Both the position numbers and the translations under genes were made by a program. This document shows, in pieces, positions 27,379-39,590 of a stretch of DNA of 64,000 bases. This DNA comes from Streptomyces sp. NBC_01551 (lineage in GTDB: Bacteria > Actinomycetota > Actinomycetes > Streptomycetales > Streptomycetaceae). The stretch covers positions 2,447,001 to 2,511,000 of the forward strand of contig NZ_JAPEPX010000001.1 of the NCBI RefSeq assembly GCF_026339935.1, read 5' to 3'. Each line of letters begins with the position of its first letter. The first letter of the stretch is position 1. The notes beneath the pieces were generated by a model. It was not told where the DNA came from. It worked only from the letters and a program-made list of their open reading frames with translations, and made no database searches.

Positions 27379-29493
27379 TTACCCGGGCGTGACCGAGCCG
27401 TCCGACAGACCGTCGTACAGGCCCTGTACGAGCTGCTCCCCGAGGCGGCCCGCGAGCCGCAGCGCGTCCTCGAACTCGGCGAGGGCGCGGAAGCGGTCGC
27501 CGTAGTGCCGCTGTTCGGCCAGCGGCAGCCGGGGCAGCCGCAGCCGGCGCACGTCGAGGCGCGTCGCGGTGGAGGCGTGGCTGCTGGCGCGGCGGTTGTT
27601 GGCGGTGCCGCGCAGGAACCCGGCGAGGAACCAGGGGTCGAGCGCGGCCGGGTCGGGGCGCAGCAGGTGCAGGTTGCGGCCGAGCACCGCTCCCGCGGCG
27701 TCCGCGGTGATGACGCGGGCCGTTCCGCCGCCGCCGACGACGGGGACGACCACGTCGCCGGCCGCGGTGAGCACGGGCTCGTCGGTCGCGGCCGCGGTGC
27801 CGGCCGCCGTGGCGGTCGCCGCCCCTCCTCCGGTGCCGGTCGCCGCCCCGGTGGGGCCGCTTCCGGTGTACACGTCGTGTTCGGTGAGGACCGGGGCCCC
27901 CTCGGGGCCGGTCCCGGTCCCGCCGCGCAGCAGCAGCGCGCCCGCGCGGGCGAGTTCGCCGATGGTGGTCAGCGGCTGCCGCGCCCCGCCCGGGTCCGCG
28001 TCCGGCGCGGCCGAAGGCACCGGCGGGGTGGTGCGGGCCGCCCGGCCCAGCGTCTCGTCCAGCCGCTCCCGTACGGCGGCCAGTTCGGCGATCCCGCCGC
28101 CCGCGGCCGGCGGCGGCAGGTGCCGGGCGGGGGTCAGGTCGACCTCGTCGTCGAGCAGCTCGATGACGGGGACGGTCCGGCTCACCCCCGCCACCTCGGG
28201 CACCGAGCCGGACCGGTCGTAGGCGGTCCAGGCGTCCAGCACCGTCCGGTGCACGGCGGGCCACGCGGCCCGGCCGCCCTGCCCCTCGGCTGCGAGCGCG
28301 GCGGTGTCCACCAGGAGCAGCCCGGCCGGGGGCGCGGCCTGCGGCGCGGGCTTGCGCAGCACCCACAGCTGGAGCGGGATCCCGTACGGCGGCGCGGCCC
28401 CGGCCGGCAGGGCGACGACGGCCCGCAGCGCGCCGCGGCGCAGCAGGTCGGCGCGGATGCGGCGGCCGGAGCGGCGGGAGGCGACGGCGGGCGGCATCAG
28501 CAGCACGGCGGTGCCGCCCTCGCGCAGGTGCGCCAGCGCGTGCTGGATCCAGGCGAGTTCGGATTCCGTGCGGGCTGGGAAGCCGTACTCCCAGCGGGGG
28601 TCGTAGGCCAGTTCCTCGTGTCCCCAGTTGCGTTCGTTGAACGGCGGGTGGCAGAGCACGGCGTCGACCGGGCCGGTGGCGGAGGGCGCGAACGCGTCGG
28701 CGCGCAGGCTGTCGGCGGCGGCCGCTCGGACCTGGGCGGAGCCGTGCAGGGCGAGGCGCAGGGCGGCGAGCGCGGCGAGTTCGGGCGCGGAGTCCTGCGC
28801 GTACAGGGCGGTGGCGCCGGGGACGGCCCGCAGCAGGGTGCCGGTGCCGCAGGCCGGGTCGAGCACGGTGCGGGCGGCGGGCCCGGCGAGGGCGGCCATC
28901 AGCGCCGCGCAGCCGTCCGGGGTCAGCGTGTACTGCCGGGGGTTGGCGTCGAGGTGGCGGCCGAGGAGGAACTCGAAGGCCTTGCGGGCGCCGAGTTCGG
29001 CGGCCAGTTCGGCGGCGGCGCGCAGCAGCGGCATGCCCGCGGGACGCGGCGGGGCGGCCGCGGCGCCGGGCAGCGGCCGCCCGGGGCCGAGCCGGGTGGC
29101 GAGCACCCGGGCGAGCAGGGGCGCCAGCCGGGCGGCCATCCGTTCGTCGGAGCCGGCGGTCAGCTCCAGCCAGTCGGTGGGCCGCTCGTGTACGAGGAGC
29201 AGCGCGCCGCCGGTCTCGACGAGCGCGGCGACGGCCCCGGCGGGGTGGGAGGCGATCTGCTGCCAGACGCGTTCGCGCAGCGGGACCTCGGCGAGCTTGC
29301 CCTGGGCGCGCAGCCAGTCCTCGACTTCGGGCAGGGCGAAAGAGGGGCTGGTCTCGGTGCCGCCGACGGGTTTGGGGAAGTCGGCGTGGCGGCGGCGCCA
29401 GTTGCTCACGGCGGCGCGGCCGACCCCGGCGAGGCGGGCGATCTCGGCTGCGGTGACCTCGGGTGCGGCGTCTGCGGCGGTGTCCTCCAGCAT
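27379..29493 (-). CDS. HTH - N6-adenine methyltransferase (HsdM-like) - HsdS-like fusion
   Basis: About 704 residues from the ATG at 29493 (MLEDTAADAAP); an ATG at 29505 is also possible. Residues 14-65 form an AlpA/MerR-like HTH (EIARLAGVGRAAVSNWRRR). Residues 150-400 carry the HsdM-type methyltransferase: helical lead-in, motif I VLDPACGTGTLL (210-221) and motif IV in the form CHPPF (281-285). The normal first residue of motif IV is Asn or Asp; His is unusual and may change or abolish activity. Residues 480-704 hold a specificity-subunit-like part ending in PRLPLAEQRHYGDRFRAL and a helix, as in HsdS. No restriction (HsdR) gene is adjacent. It may be an orphan methyltransferase or a regulator of transcription. 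No Shine-Dalgarno sequence. Confidence 0.78.
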   Translation of the reverse strand: MLEDTAADAAPEVTAAEIARLAGVGRAAVSNWRRRHADFPKPVGGTETSPSFALPEVEDWLRAQGKLAEVPLRERVWQQIASHPAGAVAALVETGGALLLVHERPTDWLELTAGSDERMAARLAPLLARVLATRLGPGRPLPGAAAAPPRPAGMPLLRAAAELAAELGARKAFEFLLGRHLDANPRQYTLTPDGCAALMAALAGPAARTVLDPACGTGTLLRAVPGATALYAQDSAPELAALAALRLALHGSAQVRAAAADSLRADAFAPSATGPVDAVLCHPPFNERNWGHEELAYDPRWEYGFPARTESELAWIQHALAHLREGGTAVLLMPPAVASRRSGRRIRADLLRRGALRAVVALPAGAAPPYGIPLQLWVLRKPAPQAAPPAGLLLVDTAALAAEGQGGRAAWPAVHRTVLDAWTAYDRSGSVPEVAGVSRTVPVIELLDDEVDLTPARHLPPPAAGGGIAELAAVRERLDETLGRAARTTPPVPSAAPDADPGGARQPLTTIGELARAGALLLRGGTGTGPEGAPVLTEHDVYTGSGPTGAATGTGGGAATATAAGTAAATDEPVLTAAGDVVVPVVGGGGTARVITADAAGAVLGRNLHLLRPDPAALDPWFLAGFLRGTANNRRASSHASTATRLDVRRLRLPRLPLAEQRHYGDRFRALAEFEDALRLAGRLGEQLVQGLYDGLSDGSVTPG

Positions 29494-29565
29494 GCGGGCG
29501 AGCATACCCGTACACACGCCAGAGACCACTTCACAGCGTGAATCGAAGAAGCTTCGCAAATCGTG

Positions 29566-29594
29566 TTGACTCGGTTCACAGACTCTGTTGAGAT
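29566..29594 (+). promoter_or_regulatory. probable vegetative promoter of the lipoprotein operon
   Basis: TTGACT (29566-29571), 17-base spacer, TGAGAT (29589-29594). It would start transcription about 40 bases before the ATG at 29641. The segment is AT-rich compared with its surroundings and separates the divergent methyltransferase-like gene. Confidence 0.6.
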
Positions 29595-29640
29595 GATCCC
29601 GTCAACAGCAAGCAGGCACAGCGAGGCAGGAGTCACACCC

Positions 29641-30369
29641 ATGTCCCACACCCCGCGCACCGCCCGTAACGCCCAGACCGCCCGCCGCACGGTTCTCACG
29701 GGATGCGGCGTGCTCTTCGCGCTCGTCGCCGTGAGCGCGTGCGGCGGCGCCGACACCGCGAAGGACGGCGCCAAGAAGCCGGCCGCGTCCAAGAGCGCCC
29801 CGAAGGCGGCCGACGGCAAGAAGAAGGCCGCCGAAAGCAAGGACGGGGACCCGGCCGCGGTCGCCGTCAAGGGCAGCGGGACCTTCCAGGTCGGCAAGGA
29901 CGTCCAGCCCGGCACGTACCGCACCAGCGGCAACAAGAGCGGTGACAACTGCTACTGGGAGCGGGCCAAGGACTCCTCGGGCGAGCTGGAGTCGACGCTT
30001 GCCAACGACAACGTCACCGGCACGAGCTACGTGACCGTCAAGGCCACCGACAAGATCTTCAAGTCCAGCGACTGCAAGGGCTGGGAGGCGGTGGACCCCA
30101 AGGCCACAAACGGAACCCCTCGTTCCGAGTTCTCCGGTGACGGCGGTATGTTCAAGGTCGGCTCCGACATCGCCCCGGGCACCTACACGTCCGAGGGCCC
30201 CGCCGACGGCGGCGCCGGCTGCTACTGGGAACGCGCCAAGAACGCCGACCACGAGCTCGACTCGATCATCGCCAACGAAAACCCCGAAGGCTCGGCGGTC
30301 GTGACGATCGGCGCCAAGGACGCCTACTTCAAGACCACCGGCTGCACGAATTGGAAGAAGAGTTCCTGA
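29641..30369 (+). CDS. lipoprotein with two copies of a ~70-residue domain
   Basis: A 242-residue exported lipoprotein: the signal peptide ends at the lipobox VSAC (about Cys34), followed by a Lys/Ala-rich linker (37-75). Two homologous domains follow: copy 1 with GTFQVGKDVQPGTYRTSG and CYWERAKD, copy 2 with GMFKVGSDIAPGTYTSEG and CYWERAKN; each ends with a second cysteine (SDCKGW, TGCTNW), so each domain likely has one disulfide. The duplicated domain occurs widely in actinobacterial surface proteins as far as I know; its ligand is unknown. The ATG at 29641 has AGGAG 9 bases upstream. The stop TGA overlaps the next ATG (TGATG), so translation is coupled with the following lipoprotein. Confidence 0.82.
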   Translation: MSHTPRTARNAQTARRTVLTGCGVLFALVAVSACGGADTAKDGAKKPAASKSAPKAADGKKKAAESKDGDPAAVAVKGSGTFQVGKDVQPGTYRTSGNKSGDNCYWERAKDSSGELESTLANDNVTGTSYVTVKATDKIFKSSDCKGWEAVDPKATNGTPRSEFSGDGGMFKVGSDIAPGTYTSEGPADGGAGCYWERAKNADHELDSIIANENPEGSAVVTIGAKDAYFKTTGCTNWKKSS

Positions 30370-31097
30370 TGCGTTCCACCAGATCCGGCCTGAAGGCCAC
30401 CGCGGCCACCGCCGCCACCCTCCTCGGCCTGACCGCCCTCACCGGCTGCTTCCCGTCCGGCGACAAGGGCCCCTTCGCCGGCCAGAACGGCTCGCAGGTC
30501 GCCGACAAGTCGGTGGCCGCCCTGCGCACCGCCGACTCGCTGACCGTCAAGGGCTCGGTCCGCGACGAGGGCAAGGCGATCCGCCTCGACATGGCCGTCA
30601 GCAAGTCCGGCGACTGCAAGGGCACCATGCAGCTGGAGGGCGAGGGCTCCTTCGAGCTGATACGCAACTCCGAGTACGTCTTCATCAAGGCGGACGAGGC
30701 CTTCTACCGGACGCAGGTCAAGGACATGCCGAAGGACCAGGCCGACGAGGTCCTGAAGATGCTGGCCGGCCACTGGGTCAAGTCGAAGAACACGACGGAG
30801 GACTCCAAGGACCTGGCCGCGATGTGCGACCTGGACGAGCTCCTCAAGGAGTTCGACAAGAGCGCGGGCGCGAAGAAGGGCAAGGTCGTCACGGAGGGCG
30901 GCCAGGAGGCGCTGACGCTGGCCACCCGCATCAGCGACGACGACATCGAGACGCTCTACGTCGCCACGAAGGGCACCCCGTACCTGCTGCGGGCCGTCGA
31001 GACCGGCAAGGACCCGGCCGACCTCGCCTTCTCCGGGTTCAACGCGCCGGTCAAGGCCGAGGCCCCCACCGGGGACGTCATCGACGCCGACGAGTAA
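30369..31097 (+). CDS. lipoprotein of the LolA/LppX-like type, copy 1
   Basis: A 242-residue lipoprotein with lipobox LTGC (about Cys27). The body (SVAALRTADSLTVKGSVRDE..., TMQLEGEGSFELIRNSEYVFIK, AFYRTQ) has the alternating strand pattern of the LolA/LppX/LprG-type half-barrel that binds lipids in mycobacteria; the similarity is in outline, not in a strict motif. It starts at the ATG at 30369 that overlaps the preceding stop (TGATG). A paralogue follows at 31171. The pair with the two-domain lipoprotein probably forms an operon of cell-surface proteins. Confidence 0.8.
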   Translation: MRSTRSGLKATAATAATLLGLTALTGCFPSGDKGPFAGQNGSQVADKSVAALRTADSLTVKGSVRDEGKAIRLDMAVSKSGDCKGTMQLEGEGSFELIRNSEYVFIKADEAFYRTQVKDMPKDQADEVLKMLAGHWVKSKNTTEDSKDLAAMCDLDELLKEFDKSAGAKKGKVVTEGGQEALTLATRISDDDIETLYVATKGTPYLLRAVETGKDPADLAFSGFNAPVKAEAPTGDVIDADE

Positions 31098-31170
31098 CGG
31101 GGCGGCGGGCCGGGGGCGGGGCGGCGGTTAGGCTCCAGCGACACATGGTCTTTCCAGGGGGGAACTTCAC

Positions 31171-32007
31171 ATGCGCAGCCGCACGGTCGTCACCACGGCG
31201 ATCGGTACCACTGCCCTGCTCGCGCTGACCGGGTGCCTGCCCGGCGGCGACAAGGCCGCCGTCCTCGGCAAGGCGGCCCGGGCCTCGGCGGGCGCCACCG
31301 CCCCGGCGCCCTCCGCCTCGCCTTCCGCCCCGGCCTCCGGCAAGCTCGCGGACCTGTCCGGCCGGGAGATCCTGAGCCAGGCCTACGAGGCCACCCGCAA
31401 GGCCGAGTCCGCCCATGTCGTCGCCACGGTGCGGATGGACGGCAAGCCGATGGCCATCGACCTCTCGCTGGACAAGAAGGGCAACTGCAAGGGCGTGATC
31501 CGCCTCGACGGCATGGGGAAGATGGACCTCATCAAGTCCGAGGACCTCCTGCACTTCAAGGGCGACGAGGCCTACTGGCGGGGCGCGGCCAAGCTCAAGC
31601 ACGCGCCGAAGAAGCAGACGGACCAGATGGTGGCGGCGCTCGCCGACCGCTGGGTGAAGGTGTCCACCTCCGATCCGCAGGCCTCCTCGATGGCCGGCAT
31701 GTGCGACCTGGACAAGCTGACGCGCGACACCGGCCGCAACAGCCTCCTCGCCCGCAAGGGCGCCACGGCCACCGTCGACGGCAAGCCGACGGTGATGGTC
31801 ACCTCCCCGGTGAAGGAGGGGACGGAGACCGACTACGTGGCCACCGAGGGCACCCCGTACATCCTCAAGTCCACCCTGAGCGGCGACCAGGAGGGCGAGG
31901 TCGCGTTCTCGGAGTTCGGCAAGCCCGTCGACGTGACCTCGCCGAAGGACTCCGACGTCCTCGACATGGGCAAGGTGCGCGGCGGCGGCCCGGGCGAAGC
32001 GGTCTGA
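31171..32007 (+). CDS. lipoprotein of the LolA/LppX-like type, copy 2
   Basis: A 278-residue paralogue of the previous gene: same order of signal peptide, lipobox (LTGC, about Cys22), Ala/Pro/Ser linker and body (ESAHVVATVRMDGKPMAIDL, CKGVIRLDGMGKMDLIKSED, AYWRG, MCDLDKL). The shared CDLDEL/CDLDKL and GTPYLL/GTPYIL elements show descent from one ancestor. The ATG at 31171 has GGGGGG 8 bases upstream. The 73-base gap from copy 1 may include its own promoter. A strong terminator follows at 32025-32064. The function is unknown beyond likely lipid or hydrophobic ligand binding. Confidence 0.8.
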   Translation: MRSRTVVTTAIGTTALLALTGCLPGGDKAAVLGKAARASAGATAPAPSASPSAPASGKLADLSGREILSQAYEATRKAESAHVVATVRMDGKPMAIDLSLDKKGNCKGVIRLDGMGKMDLIKSEDLLHFKGDEAYWRGAAKLKHAPKKQTDQMVAALADRWVKVSTSDPQASSMAGMCDLDKLTRDTGRNSLLARKGATATVDGKPTVMVTSPVKEGTETDYVATEGTPYILKSTLSGDQEGEVAFSEFGKPVDVTSPKDSDVLDMGKVRGGGPGEAV

Positions 32008-32024
32008 CCCGGGCGCGATCGGGC

Positions 32025-32064
32025 CGCGTGCGGCCGGGGACCACGAGGTCCCCGGCCGCACGCG
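32025..32064. terminator. bidirectional terminator hairpin
   Basis: 18-bp perfect stem (32025-32042 with 32047-32064) and a 4-base loop ACGA, between the convergent lipoprotein and mfd genes. Confidence 0.88.
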
Positions 32065-32066
32065 TC

Positions 32067-35600
<3,534 letters not shown>

Positions 35601-35814
35601 GAATGGAGGCTTCCGTCCGGTGAAGGGGCAACGCGAAGGGCCCGACACGTCGCACGGGCCGGGGGTTCCCACCCTACGACGCCGGTCCGTCACTCGCGCG
35701 AGGGATTGAGGTCCCCCCGAGGAGTGAGCGAGCGGGCCCCGACCCCTCGACCCGCCCCGAACCCTCACCCTGCCCCGAACCCTCGACCGGCCTCGCGCCG
35801 GTCCCGGCTGAAAG

Positions 35815-35861
35815 CCCGCCGGCCCCGGACCGCCCTGGGTGGGCGGGCCGGGGCCGGCGGG
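35815..35861 (-). terminator. terminator of the second ABC operon
   Basis: Stem of 20 pairs with one mismatch (CCCGCCGGCCCCGG-A-CCGCCC against its complement), loop TGGGT, 34 bases past the permease stop. The remaining 35601-35814 is GC-rich spacer upstream of mfd with no gene. Confidence 0.8.
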
Positions 35862-35894
35862 TCCCCCGTACTACCAGCGGAGCACTCGGCGGAG

Positions 35895-38480
35895 CTACTC
35901 GCTGGCGATCGCGTTCAGGACGTTCATGCGGCCCGCCCGGAAGGCCGGGACCAGGGCGGCGAACAGGCCCACGAAGGCCGAGCCGATGAACACCCCGATG
36001 ATGGTCGGCCACGGGATCTCCAGGACCTTCAGGCCCTGCAGCTCCAGCAGCTTCTGCGCGGTCGCGCCCCAGCCCATGCCCAGGCCGAGGCCGAGGAGGG
36101 CGCCGAAGAGGGCGATGACGACCGACTCCAGGCGGATCATGCGGCGCAGCTGGCGGCGGGAGAGGCCGATGGCGCGCATCAGGCCGATCTCGCGGGTCCG
36201 CTCGACCACCGAGAGCGCCAGGGTGTTCACGACACCCAGCACCGCGACGATGATCGCGAGGGCCAGCAGCCCGTAGACCATGTTCAGCAGCGTGCCGACC
36301 TGGTCCTTGAGGGCCTGCTTGTAGTCGGCCTGGTTGAGCACCTGGTACTGCGGGTAGTCGGCCAGCGCCTTCTTGACCGCGGTGTACGCGGCCGCGTCGG
36401 ACTCCCCGTCCTTCGCCGAGGCCAGCAGCATGAACGGCCGCGGCATCTTGTCGGCCGGCACGAACTGCTCGGCCGTCGCGGTGCTGACGTACATCGAGCC
36501 CTTGTCGAGGTTGCCCTCGTCGGAGGTGATCGCGACGACCTTCAGCTTGGTCGTCCGACCGCCCTTGAAGGCGACCGCCATCTCGTCGCCGACCTTGACG
36601 CGGTGCTCGTCCGCGAAGTCCGAGCCGACCGACATCGCACCCTTGCCGTACGCCGCCGCGTGCTCCCCGGCGATCATCTTGCGCCGGACGTCCTGCGGGT
36701 ACGTCGGGTCGGTGACGCTCAGGCCGTCGTCCTTGACGCTCCCGTCGGGGGCGGTGACCTTGGCCTCCACCTGGCGGTACGCGGTGACGTGGTCCAGGCC
36801 CTTGGTGGCGCGCAGCGCCTCCTCGGCCTGCGGCACGACCGGCTGCCCCGTCTGGGACTGGACGATGTAGTCCGCGCCCACCGACTTGTCGAGCTCGTCG
36901 GTGGCGGAGGCCACCATCGAGGAGCCGACCACCGACAGGCAGGCGACCAGCGCCAGCCCGATCATCAGCGCGGCGGCGGTGGCACCGGTACGGCGCGGGT
37001 TGCGCAGCGCGTTGCGCTCGGCGAGCCGGCCGACGGACCCGAAGGGCCGCAGCACCGGGCCGGACAGGGCCCGTACGACGACGCCGGCGAGCAGCGGGCC
37101 GATGACGATGAACCCGATGAGCGTGAGGACCACGCCCAGGCCCAGCCACATCGATCCGGCGGCGGCCTTCTCCGCGGACCCGGCGAGGAACAGGGCCGCG
37201 CCGCCGATGCCGGTCAGGACCAGACCCAGCGCGGCGCGGATGCGGCCGGCCTTCTTGTCGCCGGGGGTGCCCGACTCGCGCAGGGCCGCCATCGGGGAGA
37301 CCTTGCCTGCCCGGCGGGCCGGGACGAAGGCGGAGACGACGGTGACGACGACACCGAGGAACACGCCGATGACCGGCGTGGTCCAGGCGACGGTCAGATC
37401 GTCGGTCGACAGGTGCATGCCCATCTGGCCCATGAGCTTCATCAGGCCGACGGCCAGGCCCACGCCCGCGCCGACGCCCAGCACCGAGCCGACGACACCG
37501 AGCAGGAAGGCCTCGACGACCACCGACTTGAGGACCTGGCCGCTGTCCGCGCCGATGGCGCGCATCAGGCCGATCTCACGGGTGCGCTGGGCGACCAGCA
37601 TCGAGAACGTGTTGAAGATCAGGAAGATGCCGACGAGGAAGGCGATGCCCGCGAAGCCGAGCATCACGTACTTCATGACGTCGAGGAACGAGCCGACGTC
37701 CTTGCGGTTGGCGTCAGCGGCTTCCTTGGCGGTCTGGAGCTTGTACGTGTCCGCGCCGACGGCGGCGGCGACGTTGCGCTTGAGCTGCTCGTCGCTCACC
37801 CCCTCCTTCGCGACCACGTTGACGTGCGTGAAGGCGTCGGCGGAGCCGAGCAGGCCGCGCTGGGCGGTGGCGGTGTCGAAGTAGACGACGGCCGCGCCCG
37901 GGTTGGTCACGGTGAAGGAGGCGATGCCGGAGATCTTGGCGCGGATGTCGCCGGTGACGGCGATCGTGCGCAGCTCGTCGCCCAGCTTCAGGTGGTGCTT
38001 CTTCGCGGTGTCGGCGTCGACCATCACCTCGGTGGGGCCGCGCGGGGCCTGACCGGAGGTGATCTTCATGGACTTGAGCTCGTTGTCGCTCCAGTTGCCC
38101 GCGATGGTCGGGGCGCCGGTGGTCGAGCCCATGTTCTCGTTCTTGGAGTTGACGACCGTGACGGCCATCGAGACGACGCCGCCCTCGGCGGACTTGACCC
38201 CCTGCGCCTTCCCGACCTTCTCGACGGCCGAGGCGGGCAGCGACTCGGGCTTGCCGGTGGCCGCGATCTCCTCGCCGCCCTCGGCCGCCTTCGGGCTGAC
38301 GGTGACGTTGGAGTTCGTGACCGCGAACAGCTTGTCGAAGGTGGTGTTCATGGTGTCGGTGAACACCAGGGTGCCGCACACGAAGGCGACGGAGAGCAGG
38401 ACGGCGACGGCGGAGAGCGCCATGCGCCCCTTGTGCGCGACGAAGTTGCGCCGCGAGGTCTTCAGGACGGTGTTGCTCAT
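35895..38480 (-). CDS. FtsX-like ABC transporter permease, paralogue of 6122..8674
   Basis: An 861-residue permease with the same duplicated MacB/FtsX layout as the protein at 6122..8674: N-terminal helix (GRMALSAVAVLLSVAFVCG) and extracytoplasmic domain, an FtsX unit with IFNTFSMLVAQRTREIGLMRAIG, the middle NALRNPRRTGATAAALMIGL, a second extracytoplasmic domain and the C-terminal NTLALSVVERTREIGLMRAIG. Its start overlaps the stop of the ATPase gene by 4 bp (ATGA), tighter coupling than in the other pair (55-base gap). Substrate unknown. Pseudosymmetry and closeness to the other system point to an old duplication. Confidence 0.93.
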   Translation of the reverse strand: MSNTVLKTSRRNFVAHKGRMALSAVAVLLSVAFVCGTLVFTDTMNTTFDKLFAVTNSNVTVSPKAAEGGEEIAATGKPESLPASAVEKVGKAQGVKSAEGGVVSMAVTVVNSKNENMGSTTGAPTIAGNWSDNELKSMKITSGQAPRGPTEVMVDADTAKKHHLKLGDELRTIAVTGDIRAKISGIASFTVTNPGAAVVYFDTATAQRGLLGSADAFTHVNVVAKEGVSDEQLKRNVAAAVGADTYKLQTAKEAADANRKDVGSFLDVMKYVMLGFAGIAFLVGIFLIFNTFSMLVAQRTREIGLMRAIGADSGQVLKSVVVEAFLLGVVGSVLGVGAGVGLAVGLMKLMGQMGMHLSTDDLTVAWTTPVIGVFLGVVVTVVSAFVPARRAGKVSPMAALRESGTPGDKKAGRIRAALGLVLTGIGGAALFLAGSAEKAAAGSMWLGLGVVLTLIGFIVIGPLLAGVVVRALSGPVLRPFGSVGRLAERNALRNPRRTGATAAALMIGLALVACLSVVGSSMVASATDELDKSVGADYIVQSQTGQPVVPQAEEALRATKGLDHVTAYRQVEAKVTAPDGSVKDDGLSVTDPTYPQDVRRKMIAGEHAAAYGKGAMSVGSDFADEHRVKVGDEMAVAFKGGRTTKLKVVAITSDEGNLDKGSMYVSTATAEQFVPADKMPRPFMLLASAKDGESDAAAYTAVKKALADYPQYQVLNQADYKQALKDQVGTLLNMVYGLLALAIIVAVLGVVNTLALSVVERTREIGLMRAIGLSRRQLRRMIRLESVVIALFGALLGLGLGMGWGATAQKLLELQGLKVLEIPWPTIIGVFIGSAFVGLFAALVPAFRAGRMNVLNAIASE

Positions 38481-39265
38481 GAGGTGCGTCCGCGCGCGTC
38501 GAAGTCCTTCATGCGGTCGAGGACCTGGTCCGCGGACGGCGCGTACATCTCGTCGACGATCCGGCCGTCGGCCAGGAAGATGACGCGGTCCGCGTACGAG
38601 GCGGCCACCGGGTCGTGCGTGACCATGACGATGGTCTGGCCGAGCTCGTCCACGGAGCGGCGCAGGAAGCCGAGCACCTCGGCGCCGGCCCGGGAGTCCA
38701 GGTTTCCGGTCGGCTCGTCACCGAAGATGATCTGCGGGCGGGCGGCGAGGGCGCGGGCGACCGCCACGCGCTGCTGCTGGCCGCCGGAGAGCTCGGTCGG
38801 GCGGTGCTTGAGGCGCCCCGCGAGGCCGACCGTCTCCACGACCCGGTTCAGCCACTCCGCGTCGGGCTTGCGGCCCGCGATGTCCATGGGGAGCGTGATG
38901 TTCTCCAGGGCGTTCAGCGTCGGCAGCAGGTTGAACGCCTGGAAGATGAAGCCGATCCGGTCGCGCCGCAGCTGGGTGAGCTTCTTGTCCTTCAGGCCGG
39001 TGATCTCGGTGTCGTCCAGGTGGATCTGGCCGCTGGTGACGGTGTCCAGGCCGGCGAGGCAGTGCATCAGCGTGGACTTGCCGGAGCCCGAGGGGCCCAT
39101 GATCGCGGTGAACTGGCCGCGGCGGATGTCCACGTCCACCTCGTCGAGGGCGACGACCCGCGTCTCCCCGGAGCCGTAGGCCTTGACGACCTTCCGCGCC
39201 CGGGCCGCGACGGCTTCATGCCCTCCAGTACCCCCGTGCCTGGTTTCGGTCATAGCCGTTGTCAC
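38477..39265 (-). CDS. ABC transporter ATP-binding protein, paralogue of 5293..6066
   Basis: A 262-residue ATPase with Walker A GPSGSGKST, Q-loop GFIFQAFNLLP, signature LSGGQQQRVAVARAL, Walker B IIFGDEPTGNLD and the H-loop MVTHDPVAASYADRVIFLADG. The last 50 residues are nearly identical to the ATPase at 5293..6066 (RIVDEM..., LDRMK.FDA.GRTS), a clear paralogue. The GTG at 39265 has GAGGGGAAG 5-8 bases upstream. It is the first gene of a two-gene operon with the permease. The palindrome GGGGTTAACCCC at 39367-39378 upstream could be an operator. Confidence 0.93.
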   Translation of the reverse strand: MTTAMTETRHGGTGGHEAVAARARKVVKAYGSGETRVVALDEVDVDIRRGQFTAIMGPSGSGKSTLMHCLAGLDTVTSGQIHLDDTEITGLKDKKLTQLRRDRIGFIFQAFNLLPTLNALENITLPMDIAGRKPDAEWLNRVVETVGLAGRLKHRPTELSGGQQQRVAVARALAARPQIIFGDEPTGNLDSRAGAEVLGFLRRSVDELGQTIVMVTHDPVAASYADRVIFLADGRIVDEMYAPSADQVLDRMKDFDARGRTS

Positions 39266-39590
39266 GGTGCTTCCCCTCGTTGATGTCCTGCGCCTGCTCT
39301 GACGTGGTTGAAGTCTGTTGCCCGGGGGGTCACGAACACCCTGGTGCCCGTGTCCGTATCCGTCCGGGGGTTAACCCCACCCCGGGGCTACCCGCCCCAT
39401 GTGAATCAGTTAAAGACGCGGAACGTCGCTCTTCGTCCTCCGCCGGGACGAACGGCCCCTGGGCCTCAGTGAGGAGCGCCCCCTAGGGGATGTCAGCCCT
39501 GCGGGGGATCCGGTGTAAGGGATACCGTCCGCCCGCCCGGAGTGAGAGGGTGTTCCCCGGCACATGCGTGCAGCATGAAAGGACTTTCGG
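39266..39590. other. divergent promoter region between ABC operon and MFS gene
   Basis: No gene. It contains a perfect 12-bp palindrome GGGGTTAACCCC (39367-39378), a possible operator, and the AT-richer stretch ATGTGAATCAGTTAAAGACG (39399-39418) that may hold a promoter for one of the divergent genes. I could not fix -35/-10 pairs. Confidence 0.4.
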
